A DNA stretch of 32,997 nucleotides from an uncultured Coriobacteriaceae bacterium (GCA_900539675.1 UQDJ01000017.1:1-32997); one strand, 5' to 3'; shown: positions 23,384 through 31,818, counted from the first letter of the stretch. Notes: generated by a model from the sequence alone, not told the origin. Made by a program: numbers and translations.

Positions 23384-25957
23384 ATGAAAGAGTACAACCC
23401 GCATGAGATAGAGCCGCGTTGGCAAAAGATCTGGACGGACACGGGGGCCTATACGGCTCGCGAAGATTCTTCCAAGCCTAAACGCTACGTTCTTGAGATG
23501 TTTCCCTATCCATCGGGCGATATTCACATGGGCCATGTGCGCAATTACACCATTGGCGATGTTACGGCGCGCTATTACACCATGCGTGGCTATGATGTGC
23601 TGCATCCCATGGGCTGGGATGCCTTTGGCTTGCCGGCAGAAAATGCAGCAATCAAGCACAACAGCCATCCGGCCACGTGGACGTATGCCAATATTGAAAC
23701 GCAGAAAGCCAGCTTTAAGCGCATGGGCTTTTCATACGATTGGGATCGCACGGTCGTGGCTTGCGATCCTGAATACTATCGCTGGGGCCAGTGGATATTT
23801 CTGCAGTTCTGGAAGCGTGGTTTAGTCGAGCGTCGCAACTCTCCGGTGAATTGGTGCCCGAATTGTAAGACGGTTCTGGCTAACGAACAGGTTACCGAAG
23901 GTGAATGCTGGCGTTGCCATGGCGCTGTGGAAAAGCGCGATTTGACCCAGTGGTATTTCAAGATTACCGACTATGCCCAAGAGCTTCTGGACGATCTTGA
24001 TCAGCTTAAGGGTTGGCCTGAGCCGGTAAAGCAGATGCAGGCTAATTGGATTGGCCGATCTGTCGGCGCTGAAGTCGATTTCATTTTGTGTGACAAGGAC
24101 GGCAACGCACCAGAAAACCCCACCGCAGAAGACACGATCACGGTATTCACCACGCGCCCAGACACGCTGTTTGGTTGTAGCTTCTTCCTGCTGGCACCGG
24201 AATATCCGGGTCTTAAGGATCTGGTTGCTGGTAGCGAATATGAAAGCGACGTTGAGGCGCTGGTTAAGGCAACCGAAAAAGTAAGTGCAGTAGAGCGCGC
24301 TCAGGGCGATCGCGAAAAGCACGGCACCTTTACGGGGCGTTATGTTATCAACCCGGTAAATGGCGACAAGGTTCCCGTTTGGGTTGCTGACTACATTGTT
24401 GCTGATTACGGCACCGGCGCGGTTATGGCAGTACCGTGCGGCGACCAACGCGACTTTGAATTTGCTCGTAAGTACAACTTACCTATTATTCCAATCATTC
24501 TGGGTGAAGATGACCCGCTGTATCCAGAACTCAACGGGGTGCAGGAGCGTCGCGTAACTTCTGTTGATTGGGATAAGGCCTATGACGCTGAAGGGGTTTT
24601 GGTTCAGTCCGGCAAGTACACCGGTATGGTAGGCGGCAAGCATTCCCCTGCGGTGGATGCCATCGTTGCAGATTTGGAGGCCCAGGGTAAGGGCAAGAAG
24701 TCGGTTCAGTTCCGTTTGCGCGACTGGCTGATTTCGCGTCAGCGCTATTGGGGTAACCCCATTCCTATGATCTATTGTGACAAGTGCGGCTTGGTGCCAG
24801 TGCCTGAAGAGGACTTGCCGGTATTGCTGCCTAAGGATATTGATCTGGCCGCGGGCGAAACGCTTGCAACACATGAAGCGTTTGCCAAGTGTACCTGTCC
24901 AAAGTGCGGTGGCCCTGCTCGTCGCGAAACGGACACTATGGATACCTTTACGTGCTCCAGCTGGTATTACCTGCGCTATACCGATCCGCACAACGACAAG
25001 CAGCCGTTTGATCCTGCTCGCGCCAATCGTTGGATGCCGGTTGATCAGTATATCGGCGGCATTGAACATGCTATTTTGCACCTGCTCTATTCGCGCTTCT
25101 TTACCAAGGTCTTGCGCGACATGGGCATGCTGGACTTCGATGAGCCGTTCTCTAACTTACTGTGCCAGGGCATGGTGCTTGATGAACACGGCGAGGTAAT
25201 GTCGAAGTCGAAGGGTAATGTCATTTCGCCTGAGGATATGATCGCTGGCTATGGCGCCGATGCCGTTCGCGCCTACATTCTGTTCATGGCGCCTCCCGAT
25301 AAGGAACTGCAGTGGAATGAAGATGGCCTTGCAGGCATGTATAAGTTCTTGAACCGTGTATGGCGTATGGTTGCCGACCTGATGGGCGATGCGGATGCAG
25401 AAACGTTCTTCCACGACGGTGCTTCTGCAGACGATAAGGCCAAGGCTCGCGAATTTTTGTATCGCGAACGCCATCGTGTTGTGGGTAAGGTTGTAGATGA
25501 CTTTGCGCGCAATAATTTCAACACCGCTATTGCTGCCATCATGGAGTTGGCTAACGCTACTGGCGATTACCTGCGCAAGGTATCTGCTGAAGAGCGTGCC
25601 AACAACGCAGAGCTTAAAGTCTTTGATACTGAAATCGCAGAAGTGTTGGTAAAGTTGATGGCTCCCATTACGCCGCACTGGGCTGAAGAGCTGTGGCACA
25701 CCGAACTTGGTCATGAAGAATCTATCCATGATCAACCGTGGCCAGAATTTGATCCAGAAGCTGCAAAGGCAGACGAAGTGGAGCTGGCGGTACAGGTTAA
25801 TGGCAAGGTAAAGGCCAAGATTATGGTTGGCGCTGATGCTGAAGAGCAAGCCATTCGCGAAACCGCGCTGGCAAGTGTTGCGGAACAGACGGCAGGTAAG
25901 GATATCAAGAAAGTTATTGTTATCCCTGGTCGTTTAGTCAACATTGTAGCTAAGTAG
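23384..25957 (+). CDS. leuS: Leucyl-tRNA synthetase
   Basis: This 857-residue cytoplasmic class I synthetase charges tRNA-Leu. The HIGH motif is HMGH at residues 48-51 (PYPSGDIHMGHVRNYTIGD). The KMSKS motif is VMSKSKGN near 605-611. The editing CP1 domain lies at about 225-420, with FTTRPDTLFGCSFF and the GTGAVMAVPCGDQRDFEFA segment. Zinc-ligand-like cysteine pairs occur at CPNC (about 162) and CRWC-like CWRC. The length is normal for bacterial LeuS. The ATG at 23384 follows AAAGG. It has its own promoter. TAGGAGG at its stop codon resembles a ribosome binding site, but no start codon follows at proper spacing. Confidence 0.98.
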   Translation: MKEYNPHEIEPRWQKIWTDTGAYTAREDSSKPKRYVLEMFPYPSGDIHMGHVRNYTIGDVTARYYTMRGYDVLHPMGWDAFGLPAENAAIKHNSHPATWTYANIETQKASFKRMGFSYDWDRTVVACDPEYYRWGQWIFLQFWKRGLVERRNSPVNWCPNCKTVLANEQVTEGECWRCHGAVEKRDLTQWYFKITDYAQELLDDLDQLKGWPEPVKQMQANWIGRSVGAEVDFILCDKDGNAPENPTAEDTITVFTTRPDTLFGCSFFLLAPEYPGLKDLVAGSEYESDVEALVKATEKVSAVERAQGDREKHGTFTGRYVINPVNGDKVPVWVADYIVADYGTGAVMAVPCGDQRDFEFARKYNLPIIPIILGEDDPLYPELNGVQERRVTSVDWDKAYDAEGVLVQSGKYTGMVGGKHSPAVDAIVADLEAQGKGKKSVQFRLRDWLISRQRYWGNPIPMIYCDKCGLVPVPEEDLPVLLPKDIDLAAGETLATHEAFAKCTCPKCGGPARRETDTMDTFTCSSWYYLRYTDPHNDKQPFDPARANRWMPVDQYIGGIEHAILHLLYSRFFTKVLRDMGMLDFDEPFSNLLCQGMVLDEHGEVMSKSKGNVISPEDMIAGYGADAVRAYILFMAPPDKELQWNEDGLAGMYKFLNRVWRMVADLMGDADAETFFHDGASADDKAKAREFLYRERHRVVGKVVDDFARNNFNTAIAAIMELANATGDYLRKVSAEERANNAELKVFDTEIAEVLVKLMAPITPHWAEELWHTELGHEESIHDQPWPEFDPEAAKADEVELAVQVNGKVKAKIMVGADAEEQAIRETALASVAEQTAGKDIKKVIVIPGRLVNIVAK

Positions 25958-26147
25958 GAGGCCTTTAAAGTAGCTGGTGACGCGCAAGGTACGCCAAAGC
26001 TAACGAGTATGGTCTGATCCGTGCGAGCTAGTGTGCGCAAGCCAATGCGACACGCTAGCCCTCGCGATGAATACGAAGCTTTTCCCAACATACTCATCCC
26101 GCCAGCATTCACCCCTCCGTCAGCCCTTAGTGCAGCGCCCCTCGCGC

Positions 26148-26861
26148 ATGCAGAAAAAACGCCGTGGGTGCTTGGGACAGATGATCCATGCGCTTTTGAT
26201 AGTGGCATTGACGCTGGTTGTTGTGGTGGTGGGCATCCCACTTGCTATTAATGGGTACATCTGCGCTACAACGCGCGGCAGCTTTACTACGGTTCAAAGC
26301 GCAGAAGCTCAAGTGGCGCAATCGCTGCAGCCAAAAGATGCCATTGTAGTGTTGGGCGCGGGTATCAATTGGGATGGTACCCCATCTGCGGTTTTACAGG
26401 ACAGGCTTGATGTTGCCGTTGAACTGTATAACGCCGGGGTGGCACCTGCCATCATAATGAGTGGCGACAATGCTGATGCTTCGTATAACGAAGTGATGGC
26501 CATGGCCAAATATGCCGAAGCACAAGGGGTGCCTGCGCGGGATGTATTTTGCGACCATGCGGGTCTTTCAACATATGACAGCGCATATCGCCTGCGCTAT
26601 GTATTTGGCGTTAAAACGTGCATTATGGTGACCCAGGAGTATCACTTGTATCGTGCACTCTATGATGCTCAATCCTTCGATATCGATGCCCAGGGTGTAC
26701 CGAGCGACAGAGCCAATTACGCCAATAAAGAACACTATGAGTTGCGCGAAATGTTTGCGCGCGTAAAAGACTTTATAGCGGTGTTAACAAAGACGGAGCC
26801 GGTAACGAAAAGCGAACCCGTTAGCCTGAGTGAATCGGGCACGGTAACCCAGTGGTGGTAA
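26148..26861 (+). CDS. SanA/YdcF-type DUF218 protein
   Basis: This membrane-anchored protein is 237 residues from the ATG at 26148. An N-terminal KKRR cluster and one membrane helix (about residues 12-35) are followed by a DUF218 domain (about 60-215), with DAIVVLGAGINWDGTPSAVL, IIMSGDN, YNEVMAMAKYAEAQGV, STYDSAYR and VTQEYHLYRALY. This is the SanA pattern, a family linked in enterobacteria to envelope permeability and vancomycin exclusion; its reaction is unknown. Start choice is uncertain. No Shine-Dalgarno is seen, and in-frame GTG 26031 or ATG 26067 would add residues unlike the family. The C-terminus ends in a short repetitive tail (KTEPVTKSEPVSLSES). Confidence 0.85.
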   Translation: MQKKRRGCLGQMIHALLIVALTLVVVVVGIPLAINGYICATTRGSFTTVQSAEAQVAQSLQPKDAIVVLGAGINWDGTPSAVLQDRLDVAVELYNAGVAPAIIMSGDNADASYNEVMAMAKYAEAQGVPARDVFCDHAGLSTYDSAYRLRYVFGVKTCIMVTQEYHLYRALYDAQSFDIDAQGVPSDRANYANKEHYELREMFARVKDFIAVLTKTEPVTKSEPVSLSESGTVTQWW

Positions 26862-26864
26862 GCT

Positions 26865-26922
26865 GATAGTAGGCAGATATAGTAGGCCCACATACAGTAA
26901 GCTCACATATAGTAGGCTCGGT
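26865..26922 (+). repeat. 15-bp tandem repeat, four degenerate units
   Basis: Units like CACATATAGTAGGCT begin three bases after the SanA-like stop codon and run toward the next gene. Variants include CATACAGTAAGCT. Confidence 0.75.
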
Positions 26923-26945
26923 GGGTTATATAGGGGAATTTGGGG

Positions 26946-27920
26946 ATGGTTGACATGCCAAAAATTGTCATTGTGGATTCTGATTTTGACAGTAACGCCA
27001 TCGAAGTGGAAATGGCGAAAGAAGCAGGCATTGAACTGGCCTGCTTTAATGACCGTACGCCTGAGGGCATTATCAAAAATGCTGCCGATGCCGACGGCGC
27101 TATCTGTTCCTATGGGGAATTTCCTGCACGCGTTTTTGAAGCATTGCCGAATTTGAAGGTGGTTAGTCGTACTGGCATTGGGTATGACACCATTGACGTG
27201 CCGGCAGCCACCAAAAACAAAACGGCAGTATGTGTTGTGCCGGGATATGGCACAGAAGTGGTTTCCGACCACGCTATCACGTTGGCACTTGCCAGCCTCC
27301 GTCGCTTAAACGAAACCGATGCCGATATGCGCGCTGGCATTTGGGATTACCCGCGGCATCGTCCCTATGGTCAGGTATATGGCCGTACGTTTGGTGTAGT
27401 TGGCATGGGTGAAATTGGACGAGCCGTGGCTAAGAAGGCAAACGGCTTGGGCTTTAAGGTTATTTGCTATTCGCGTTCGCTTAAACCTGGTCGTCGTACG
27501 CCGGAAGGCTATGACATCATGACCCTTGAAGAAGTGCTGCGCCAAAGCGACATCGTAAGTTTCCATACGGCACTTACGCCTCAGACGCACCATTTGCTCA
27601 ATGCTGAAAACATGAAGCTGTTAAAACCAGGCGCTATTGTGGTGAATACTTCTCGTGGTGCTGTTATTGATACGCTGGCTCTCGCCGAAGCGCTTGAAGC
27701 GGGTAAGCTGTGGGGCGCTGGTATCGATGTGTTCGAAACCGAGCCCATAGAAAAAGATCACCCCCTGCTCAGTGCGCCGCACACGGTTTTAACGCCTCAT
27801 GTGGCCTATTGGTCAGAGGAGTCGGGTGAAGAACTGCATCGTCGCTCTATGCAGGCAGCTATTGATGGGGTAATGGGAAAGCGTCCAGTTGATTGCTTGA
27901 ACCCGGAAGTCTTCGACTAG
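26946..27920 (+). CDS. D-isomer-specific 2-hydroxyacid dehydrogenase (CtBP/SerA-like)
   Basis: This cytoplasmic NAD-dependent dehydrogenase is 324 residues from the ATG at 26946. The Rossmann domain has FGVVGMGEIGRAVA (about 150-163). The catalytic Arg lies in VNTSRGAVID, the Glu in FETEPI and the His in LTPHVAYWS. The N-terminal substrate domain has SRTGIGYDTIDV and PGYGTEVVSDHAI. The lack of an ACT domain separates it from long SerA enzymes. It resembles C-terminal-binding-protein-type dehydrogenases; the substrate (glycerate, phosphoglycerate or another keto acid) is not settled. Start options are 26946 and 26955, both near GGGGA stretches (26933 and 26942). A small duplication of the last codons (GTCTTCGACTAG at 27909, GTCTTCAACTGAG at 27933) surrounds the stop. 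Confidence 0.92.
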   Translation: MVDMPKIVIVDSDFDSNAIEVEMAKEAGIELACFNDRTPEGIIKNAADADGAICSYGEFPARVFEALPNLKVVSRTGIGYDTIDVPAATKNKTAVCVVPGYGTEVVSDHAITLALASLRRLNETDADMRAGIWDYPRHRPYGQVYGRTFGVVGMGEIGRAVAKKANGLGFKVICYSRSLKPGRRTPEGYDIMTLEEVLRQSDIVSFHTALTPQTHHLLNAENMKLLKPGAIVVNTSRGAVIDTLALAEALEAGKLWGAGIDVFETEPIEKDHPLLSAPHTVLTPHVAYWSEESGEELHRRSMQAAIDGVMGKRPVDCLNPEVFD

Positions 27921-27994
27921 GTAAGCGCTCTAGTCTTCAACTGAGTGTCTGAAGGCGTCGATTATAAAGGCTTTGACTTGTTGTTGGCGCCTTC

Positions 27995-28459
27995 CTAATC
28001 AAGCGTAACAAATTCAATGTTGGCAACCTTGCCTGCTTTTAAGGTAAGACGAGCAAGGCTCTTCTTGCTGCCGCCACGGGGGCGGGTAGGGCTGCCGGGG
28101 TTGATGTAACGTATGCCATCAATTACTTCGTTACGGGGGACGTGAGTGTGTCCATGGATGACAACCTGGGTCCCTTCAGGCGGGGTGTGAATGTCTTCTG
28201 GACGGTGCACCATAAAAAAGCGTACACCTTCAATGCGAGGTGATGCGGAAAAGGGCACATTGGAAGAAACGCCCGGATAATCGCAGTTGCCTTTTACGGC
28301 AATGGTTGGAGCAATTGCTTCGAGCTCCATAAGTATAATGTCGCGCTCAATATCGCCTGCACATAAGATCATGTCGCACGGCTCAAGTGCTTTAATGGCT
28401 TCGTCGCTTAATGAGCCGTGAATATCTGATATAACTCCAACAATCATTTTGATACTCAT
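27995..28459 (-). CDS. YfcE/MJ0936-family metallophosphoesterase
   Basis: This 154-residue cytoplasmic phosphodiesterase is the only complete - strand protein gene. Metal-binding motifs appear in order: SDIHGS (about residues 11-16), CAGDIERD (about 34-41), GNCD (about 58-61) and HGHTHVP, then NPGSPTRPRGG typical of the YfcE group. The family cleaves phosphodiester substrates such as bis-pNPP in vitro; the natural substrate is unknown. The start was taken at 28459; an ATG four codons in (28447), at MIVGVISDIHG, fits the family equally well. It is convergent with the dehydrogenase gene and divergent from the MFS gene. Confidence 0.9.
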   Translation of the reverse strand: MSIKMIVGVISDIHGSLSDEAIKALEPCDMILCAGDIERDIILMELEAIAPTIAVKGNCDYPGVSSNVPFSASPRIEGVRFFMVHRPEDIHTPPEGTQVVIHGHTHVPRNEVIDGIRYINPGSPTRPRGGSKKSLARLTLKAGKVANIEFVTLD

Positions 28460-28547
28460 TCGATCGGGTCTTTTTTACATCATAAAGCTTTTAACAAGCG
28501 CTTTAATCCTACACTTGCCTATCACGCCATTTGAACGCGGCACCTAC

Positions 28548-28581
28548 AACAGTGCATGCCTCCTAACAGTGCATACCTCCT
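28548..28581 (+). repeat. 17-bp tandem repeat, two copies
   Basis: AACAGTGCATGCCTCCT (28548-28564) is directly followed by AACAGTGCATACCTCCT (28565-28581), one base different. It lies in the divergent promoter region of the phosphodiesterase and MFS genes, so it may bind a regulator. Confidence 0.75.
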
Positions 28582-28605
28582 ATGTAGGTAAAATCATGAT
28601 CATTT

Positions 28606-28697
28606 TTCATAAAAGACCGAAATCGGTCAAAAATTATAGACAGAACTAGTAGAGCATGCTACTTTCATAAAAGACCGAAATCAGTCTATTATGAAAG
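28606..28697 (+). promoter_or_regulatory. Duplicated operator with dyads before the MFS gene
   Basis: TTCATAAAAGACCGAAATC occurs at 28606-28624 and 28664-28682, starts 58 bases apart. The first copy contains GACCGAAATCGGTC (28615-28628), a palindrome with 6-bp arms. The second has GACCGAAATCAGTC (28673-28686) and is enclosed by CTTTCATAA (28662-28670) / TTATGAAAG (28689-28697). The right arm overlaps the GAAAGGAG ribosome binding site. Repressor binding, RNA folding that hides the site, or both are possible. Confidence 0.65.
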
Positions 28698-28704
28698 GAG
28701 AGCC

Positions 28705-30567
28705 ATGTCTGAACTCGTGTATATGAACCCTCCCGTTCTTTCAAAAGGACGATTGTGGGCGGCATTGGCGGTTATTCTCTTTGGTCAGTTTGTCGTATCG
28801 ATCGATTTAACCATTCTGAATATCGCTTTACCGGATTTAACTAAAGAATTAAATCCAACTTCTGATCAGTTGCTCTGGATCATCGACGTATATTCACTTG
28901 TGGTGGCAGGTTTGCTGGTCGCAACGAGTTCTCTGTCTGATCGCCTTGGCCGAAAGCGCATGCTTTTGACGGGATTCTTTATTTTCGGCTTTGCATCCGG
29001 ACTTATTATGATCGCCAATTCGGCTGAATTCGTCATAGGAATCCGAGCTATTTTAGGTGTTGCGGGTGCCATGATCATGCCCGTAACCATTTCTATGATC
29101 CGCAGCATATTTGATGATGCAAAAGAACGTGCAATGGCTATTGCTATCTGGTCTGCCATATCTGCGATTGGTATGGCGGTCGGTCCGCTTATTGGTGGAG
29201 TGTTGCTTGATTTCTTCTCGTGGCATGCGGCATTTTTTGTGAACGTTCCCCTTATGGCGGCAGCTTTTCTTGCGGGTATAGTTGTATTGCCTGAAGTCAA
29301 ACTGAAGCATCCTGGCAAATTCGATATTCTTGCGTCAGTCCTGTTTCTTGCCGGCATGATTGCCTTTTTATGGGGAATTAAACACCTTGCCGCAGAACTT
29401 GAATTTGACATTCCAGGTGTTGCCACAGTTGTTATAGGCCTTATTTTGCTGATCGCGTTCGTCGTACGCTGCGCAACTTCTCGCAATCCACTTGTCGATA
29501 TTTCGCTGTTCAAAAGCAGAGCGTTTGCCGGCGGCGTTATTGCAATGCTCTTTTCTACCTTCGCGATGGCAATCTTGCTGTATTTACTTTCCCAGTGGTT
29601 CCAACTTGTTAATGGAGACACCAGTATGGAAGCGGGAATCAAGCTCGTTCCGATGGCGGTTGCTTCGCTGGTCTCGTGTTTAATTGCAACAAGTCTGGCT
29701 ATCAAGTTTCGCGTGAGAAGCATTATTGCAGGTGGCATGATAATTGCAGCGTTTGCATTGATAAGCTTAACGTTTTTCCAGGATGATCTTGAGCTTGCAC
29801 CAATTATGGTATCAACCGTTCTTGTGGGTTTGGGTACGGGTGCTCTGGCGCTTGGCGGATCACTGATGCTGAGCGAAACGCCTCCCGAAAAAGCGTCGAG
29901 TTCAGGCAGTATCCAAGAAATCTCTTATGACTTGGGCAACGTGTTAGGTGTTGCCATTCTGGGTAGTGTTGCTTCTATTATCTATCGACAGAGTCTTCAT
30001 GTGAGCGACCTTCGTGATCTGGGCTTCGATCATCAAGCTATCGATGCAATCCAGCAGTCATTTTCAGCTGCAAGTGAAGTGGCAAACGAATTGGGAATGC
30101 CAGAACTTATGAAGTTAGGAACTCACGCATTCGACGATTCAGTCGTGACGACCTGTCTTATTGGCGGCATCTTAATCTTCGTTGTAGCTCTTATCGTATG
30201 GGCGCTTATTCCAAAGGATGCTCGCATAACGCAGGATGTACAACAACCAGAAGATGCTGGCGCTACAGGCGACATAAACAATCAGCCAAGCGAAAACTCT
30301 CCCGTCCAGCAAACCCCGCTTACGCAAGAAGGGTCTCTTACTCGGATAACCGTAGAGTTAGATACTGAACTTTTTCTTGAAATGAACCGCATCTGCAAAG
30401 AGCTAGGTATCACGCCAAACATCGCATTCTCGCTATTAGCCGCAAAAATGACTCGCATGCAAGCCATACCGTTTGATCTGAGTCTCAATGAAACCGGCAC
30501 AACGAGTACAGATTCAGCTGCATCGGCAAAAGATCGAATTGATGCTACTTGTATGGAAAGGAATTAA
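28705..30567 (+). CDS. MFS drug-efflux-type transporter with C-terminal RelB/DinJ-like domain
   Basis: This 620-residue inner-membrane protein begins with a 14-helix DHA2/EmrB-type MFS pump (about residues 15-507). Features are SIDLTILNIALPDLTKEL in helix 1, SDRLGRKRMLL in the 2-3 loop, and helix 5 motif C, AIGMAVGPLIGGVL. It should export drugs or lipophilic ions with protons. After the last helix come a Q/P/S-rich linker (about 510-545) and a small domain (about 546-595) reading TRITVELDTELFLEMNRICK, LGITPNIAFSLLAAKM and IPFDLSL. This is the beta-strand/two-helix pattern and PFDL ending of RelB/DinJ antitoxins. The frame is continuous, with no frameshift. GAAAGGAG precedes the ATG. It heads an operon with a lipoprotein and probably marR. 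The pump is certain; the fused domain is a by-eye call. Confidence 0.88.
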   Translation: MSELVYMNPPVLSKGRLWAALAVILFGQFVVSIDLTILNIALPDLTKELNPTSDQLLWIIDVYSLVVAGLLVATSSLSDRLGRKRMLLTGFFIFGFASGLIMIANSAEFVIGIRAILGVAGAMIMPVTISMIRSIFDDAKERAMAIAIWSAISAIGMAVGPLIGGVLLDFFSWHAAFFVNVPLMAAAFLAGIVVLPEVKLKHPGKFDILASVLFLAGMIAFLWGIKHLAAELEFDIPGVATVVIGLILLIAFVVRCATSRNPLVDISLFKSRAFAGGVIAMLFSTFAMAILLYLLSQWFQLVNGDTSMEAGIKLVPMAVASLVSCLIATSLAIKFRVRSIIAGGMIIAAFALISLTFFQDDLELAPIMVSTVLVGLGTGALALGGSLMLSETPPEKASSSGSIQEISYDLGNVLGVAILGSVASIIYRQSLHVSDLRDLGFDHQAIDAIQQSFSAASEVANELGMPELMKLGTHAFDDSVVTTCLIGGILIFVVALIVWALIPKDARITQDVQQPEDAGATGDINNQPSENSPVQQTPLTQEGSLTRITVELDTELFLEMNRICKELGITPNIAFSLLAAKMTRMQAIPFDLSLNETGTTSTDSAASAKDRIDATCMERN

Positions 30568-30569
30568 CC

Positions 30570-31109
30570 ATGAAAAAGAAACTTATTGCTCTTGTCCTTT
30601 GCTCCTTGGGCGCATTATCGGTTTTCGCGCTTGCCGGTTGCGGCGCTAGCCTCGATCGCGATGTCAGCGTACACAGCATGACAATGAGTGTTCCGTCGAA
30701 TTGGGCAGAAGATCCAAGTGAATCCAATAGCGATGCGAACGGAAACATTTGGTATACCGATATTGATAAAGATAAAGATAGCGAGAAATGTAATGCGATC
30801 TACGTCGCCTATCAGAGTGTGGACCCCTCAGACAAATCTAGGGCAAAGGATGCTCTTGGGCAAAAACAGCAGGAGCTTGAAAGTGATTATGGGGTAGTAA
30901 ATTGGGGTATCGATGATTCTGACGAGCAAGTGATCGATGGCGCAGAGGTTACTACCTACGAATATAGCTTTGATAAAATCATTGACCATACGACACGAAC
31001 GTATGAATACAAAGTGATTTATGCCTACACGCCTACTATGCATTATGAAATCCAGATTTATGGTGACGCCGTTTCTATCAAAGACGTTGTTAAAAGCCTT
31101 GAATTTTAA
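30570..31109 (+). CDS. Lipoprotein of the MFS cassette, unknown function
   Basis: This 179-residue protein starts at the ATG at 30570, two bases after the MFS stop codon, with AAAGGAA inside the end of the MFS gene, so translation is probably coupled. The signal MKKKLIALVLCSLGALSVFALAGC ends in the lipobox ALAGC, with the lipidated Cys at residue 24. The mature part is a single globular domain (SMTMSVPSNWAEDPSESNSD, then alternating strands and a C-terminal VKSLEF) that recalls PsbP/Mog1-type folds such as DUF1795, but I cannot assign a family. It may assist the pump at the outer face or sense its substrate. A large inverted repeat follows its stop codon. Confidence 0.85.
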   Translation: MKKKLIALVLCSLGALSVFALAGCGASLDRDVSVHSMTMSVPSNWAEDPSESNSDANGNIWYTDIDKDKDSEKCNAIYVAYQSVDPSDKSRAKDALGQKQQELESDYGVVNWGIDDSDEQVIDGAEVTTYEYSFDKIIDHTTRTYEYKVIYAYTPTMHYEIQIYGDAVSIKDVVKSLEF

Positions 31110-31122
31110 GATTGAGATCAAG

Positions 31123-31170
31123 GGAGCGGACGTTGCATGCATGATAATTTCGGTGTGCAACGTCCACTCC
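31123..31170 (+). promoter_or_regulatory. Long inverted repeat before marR
   Basis: GGAG (31123-31126) plus GGACGTTGCA (31128-31137) pair with TGCAACGTCC (31156-31165) plus CTCC (31167-31170), with one C/A mismatch and an 18-base loop. No T-run follows. It could be an operator, an mRNA-processing hairpin or a stabilising 3' end for the MFS-lipoprotein message. Confidence 0.5.
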
Positions 31171-31203
31171 GTAACAGTCTTATAAGCCCAAAGAGGGATT
31201 GAT

Positions 31204-31740
31204 ATGTCGAAGCAAATGAGTAAAAAAATGGAGCAAGCGCAGCATCTTGAAGATCTTCAGGATTCAATGATTATTGAATATAGCAAGATGTTTCCAAAAG
31301 AGTACTTTGCACCCGCTCTCATGTTGAGTCGAACTATCCTAAAGAATATGGCTATATATGAACAATTCGCAAAGCAATTTGGGCTTACCTACAATGCGTT
31401 GATGGTCCTTATCAGTATTCGCTTTACGCAATATGAAGTGAGCCAAAGCACCATTAGCAAGCTTCTATGGCTACCAAAACAAACGGTGGGATCAATTTTA
31501 AATAGTCTTAAAAAGAAGGGGTATATAACCGAAGCTGTTTCGTCGGGTGATGCTCGTTCAAAAGTAATCTTGTTCACCGATGAAGGCAAATCCTTTGTTG
31601 ATCCAATTTTTGATCAGCTGCAATCGCTTGACCTGGAAGCTATTCAGAGTGTATCGAGCGAACAATTAGAAGCCGCCGTCCAATCTATGAAAGACTACAC
31701 GGAAGCTTTTGAAAACGCGTTTATAAGAATGACTTCATAG
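31204..31740 (+). CDS. MarR-family transcriptional regulator
   Basis: This 178-residue cytoplasmic winged-helix protein has a helical N-terminus (about 1-60), a DNA-binding region at about 60-130 (LTYNALMVLISIRF, SQSTISKLLWLPKQTVGSIL, LKKKGYITEAVSSGDARSKVILFTDEGK) and a C-terminal dimerisation helix. The wing DARSKVILFTDEG is characteristic of MarR. It is somewhat longer at the N-terminus than usual. AGAGGGA precedes the ATG. Position at the end of the pump cassette suggests it controls that cassette, most simply through the GACCGAAATCRGTC sites at 28606-28697. Those sites do not recur directly upstream of marR itself. Confidence 0.9.
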   Translation: MSKQMSKKMEQAQHLEDLQDSMIIEYSKMFPKEYFAPALMLSRTILKNMAIYEQFAKQFGLTYNALMVLISIRFTQYEVSQSTISKLLWLPKQTVGSILNSLKKKGYITEAVSSGDARSKVILFTDEGKSFVDPIFDQLQSLDLEAIQSVSSEQLEAAVQSMKDYTEAFENAFIRMTS

Positions 31741-31818
31741 GCTCTTGTATCCAAGCATTGAGCGGGTTGTGCATTCTTATCCTATCTTTATTGCCAGATG
31801 GCCCCTTCGAATCTTTTG

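Noticed and set aside
23822..24448. Long - strand frame (208 codons) inside leuS
   Set aside because: Antisense to leuS editing-domain sequence, without recognisable protein features.
25957..25990. Ribosome binding site TAGGAGG at the leuS stop codon implying a hidden small gene
   Set aside because: No start codon lies at suitable spacing, and the in-frame GTG at 25977 meets a stop after eight codons.
27951..27994. Shared terminator between the convergent dehydrogenase and phosphodiesterase genes
   Set aside because: GAAGGCG and CGCCTTC are complementary but 30 bases apart and not followed by a T-run; too weak to annotate.
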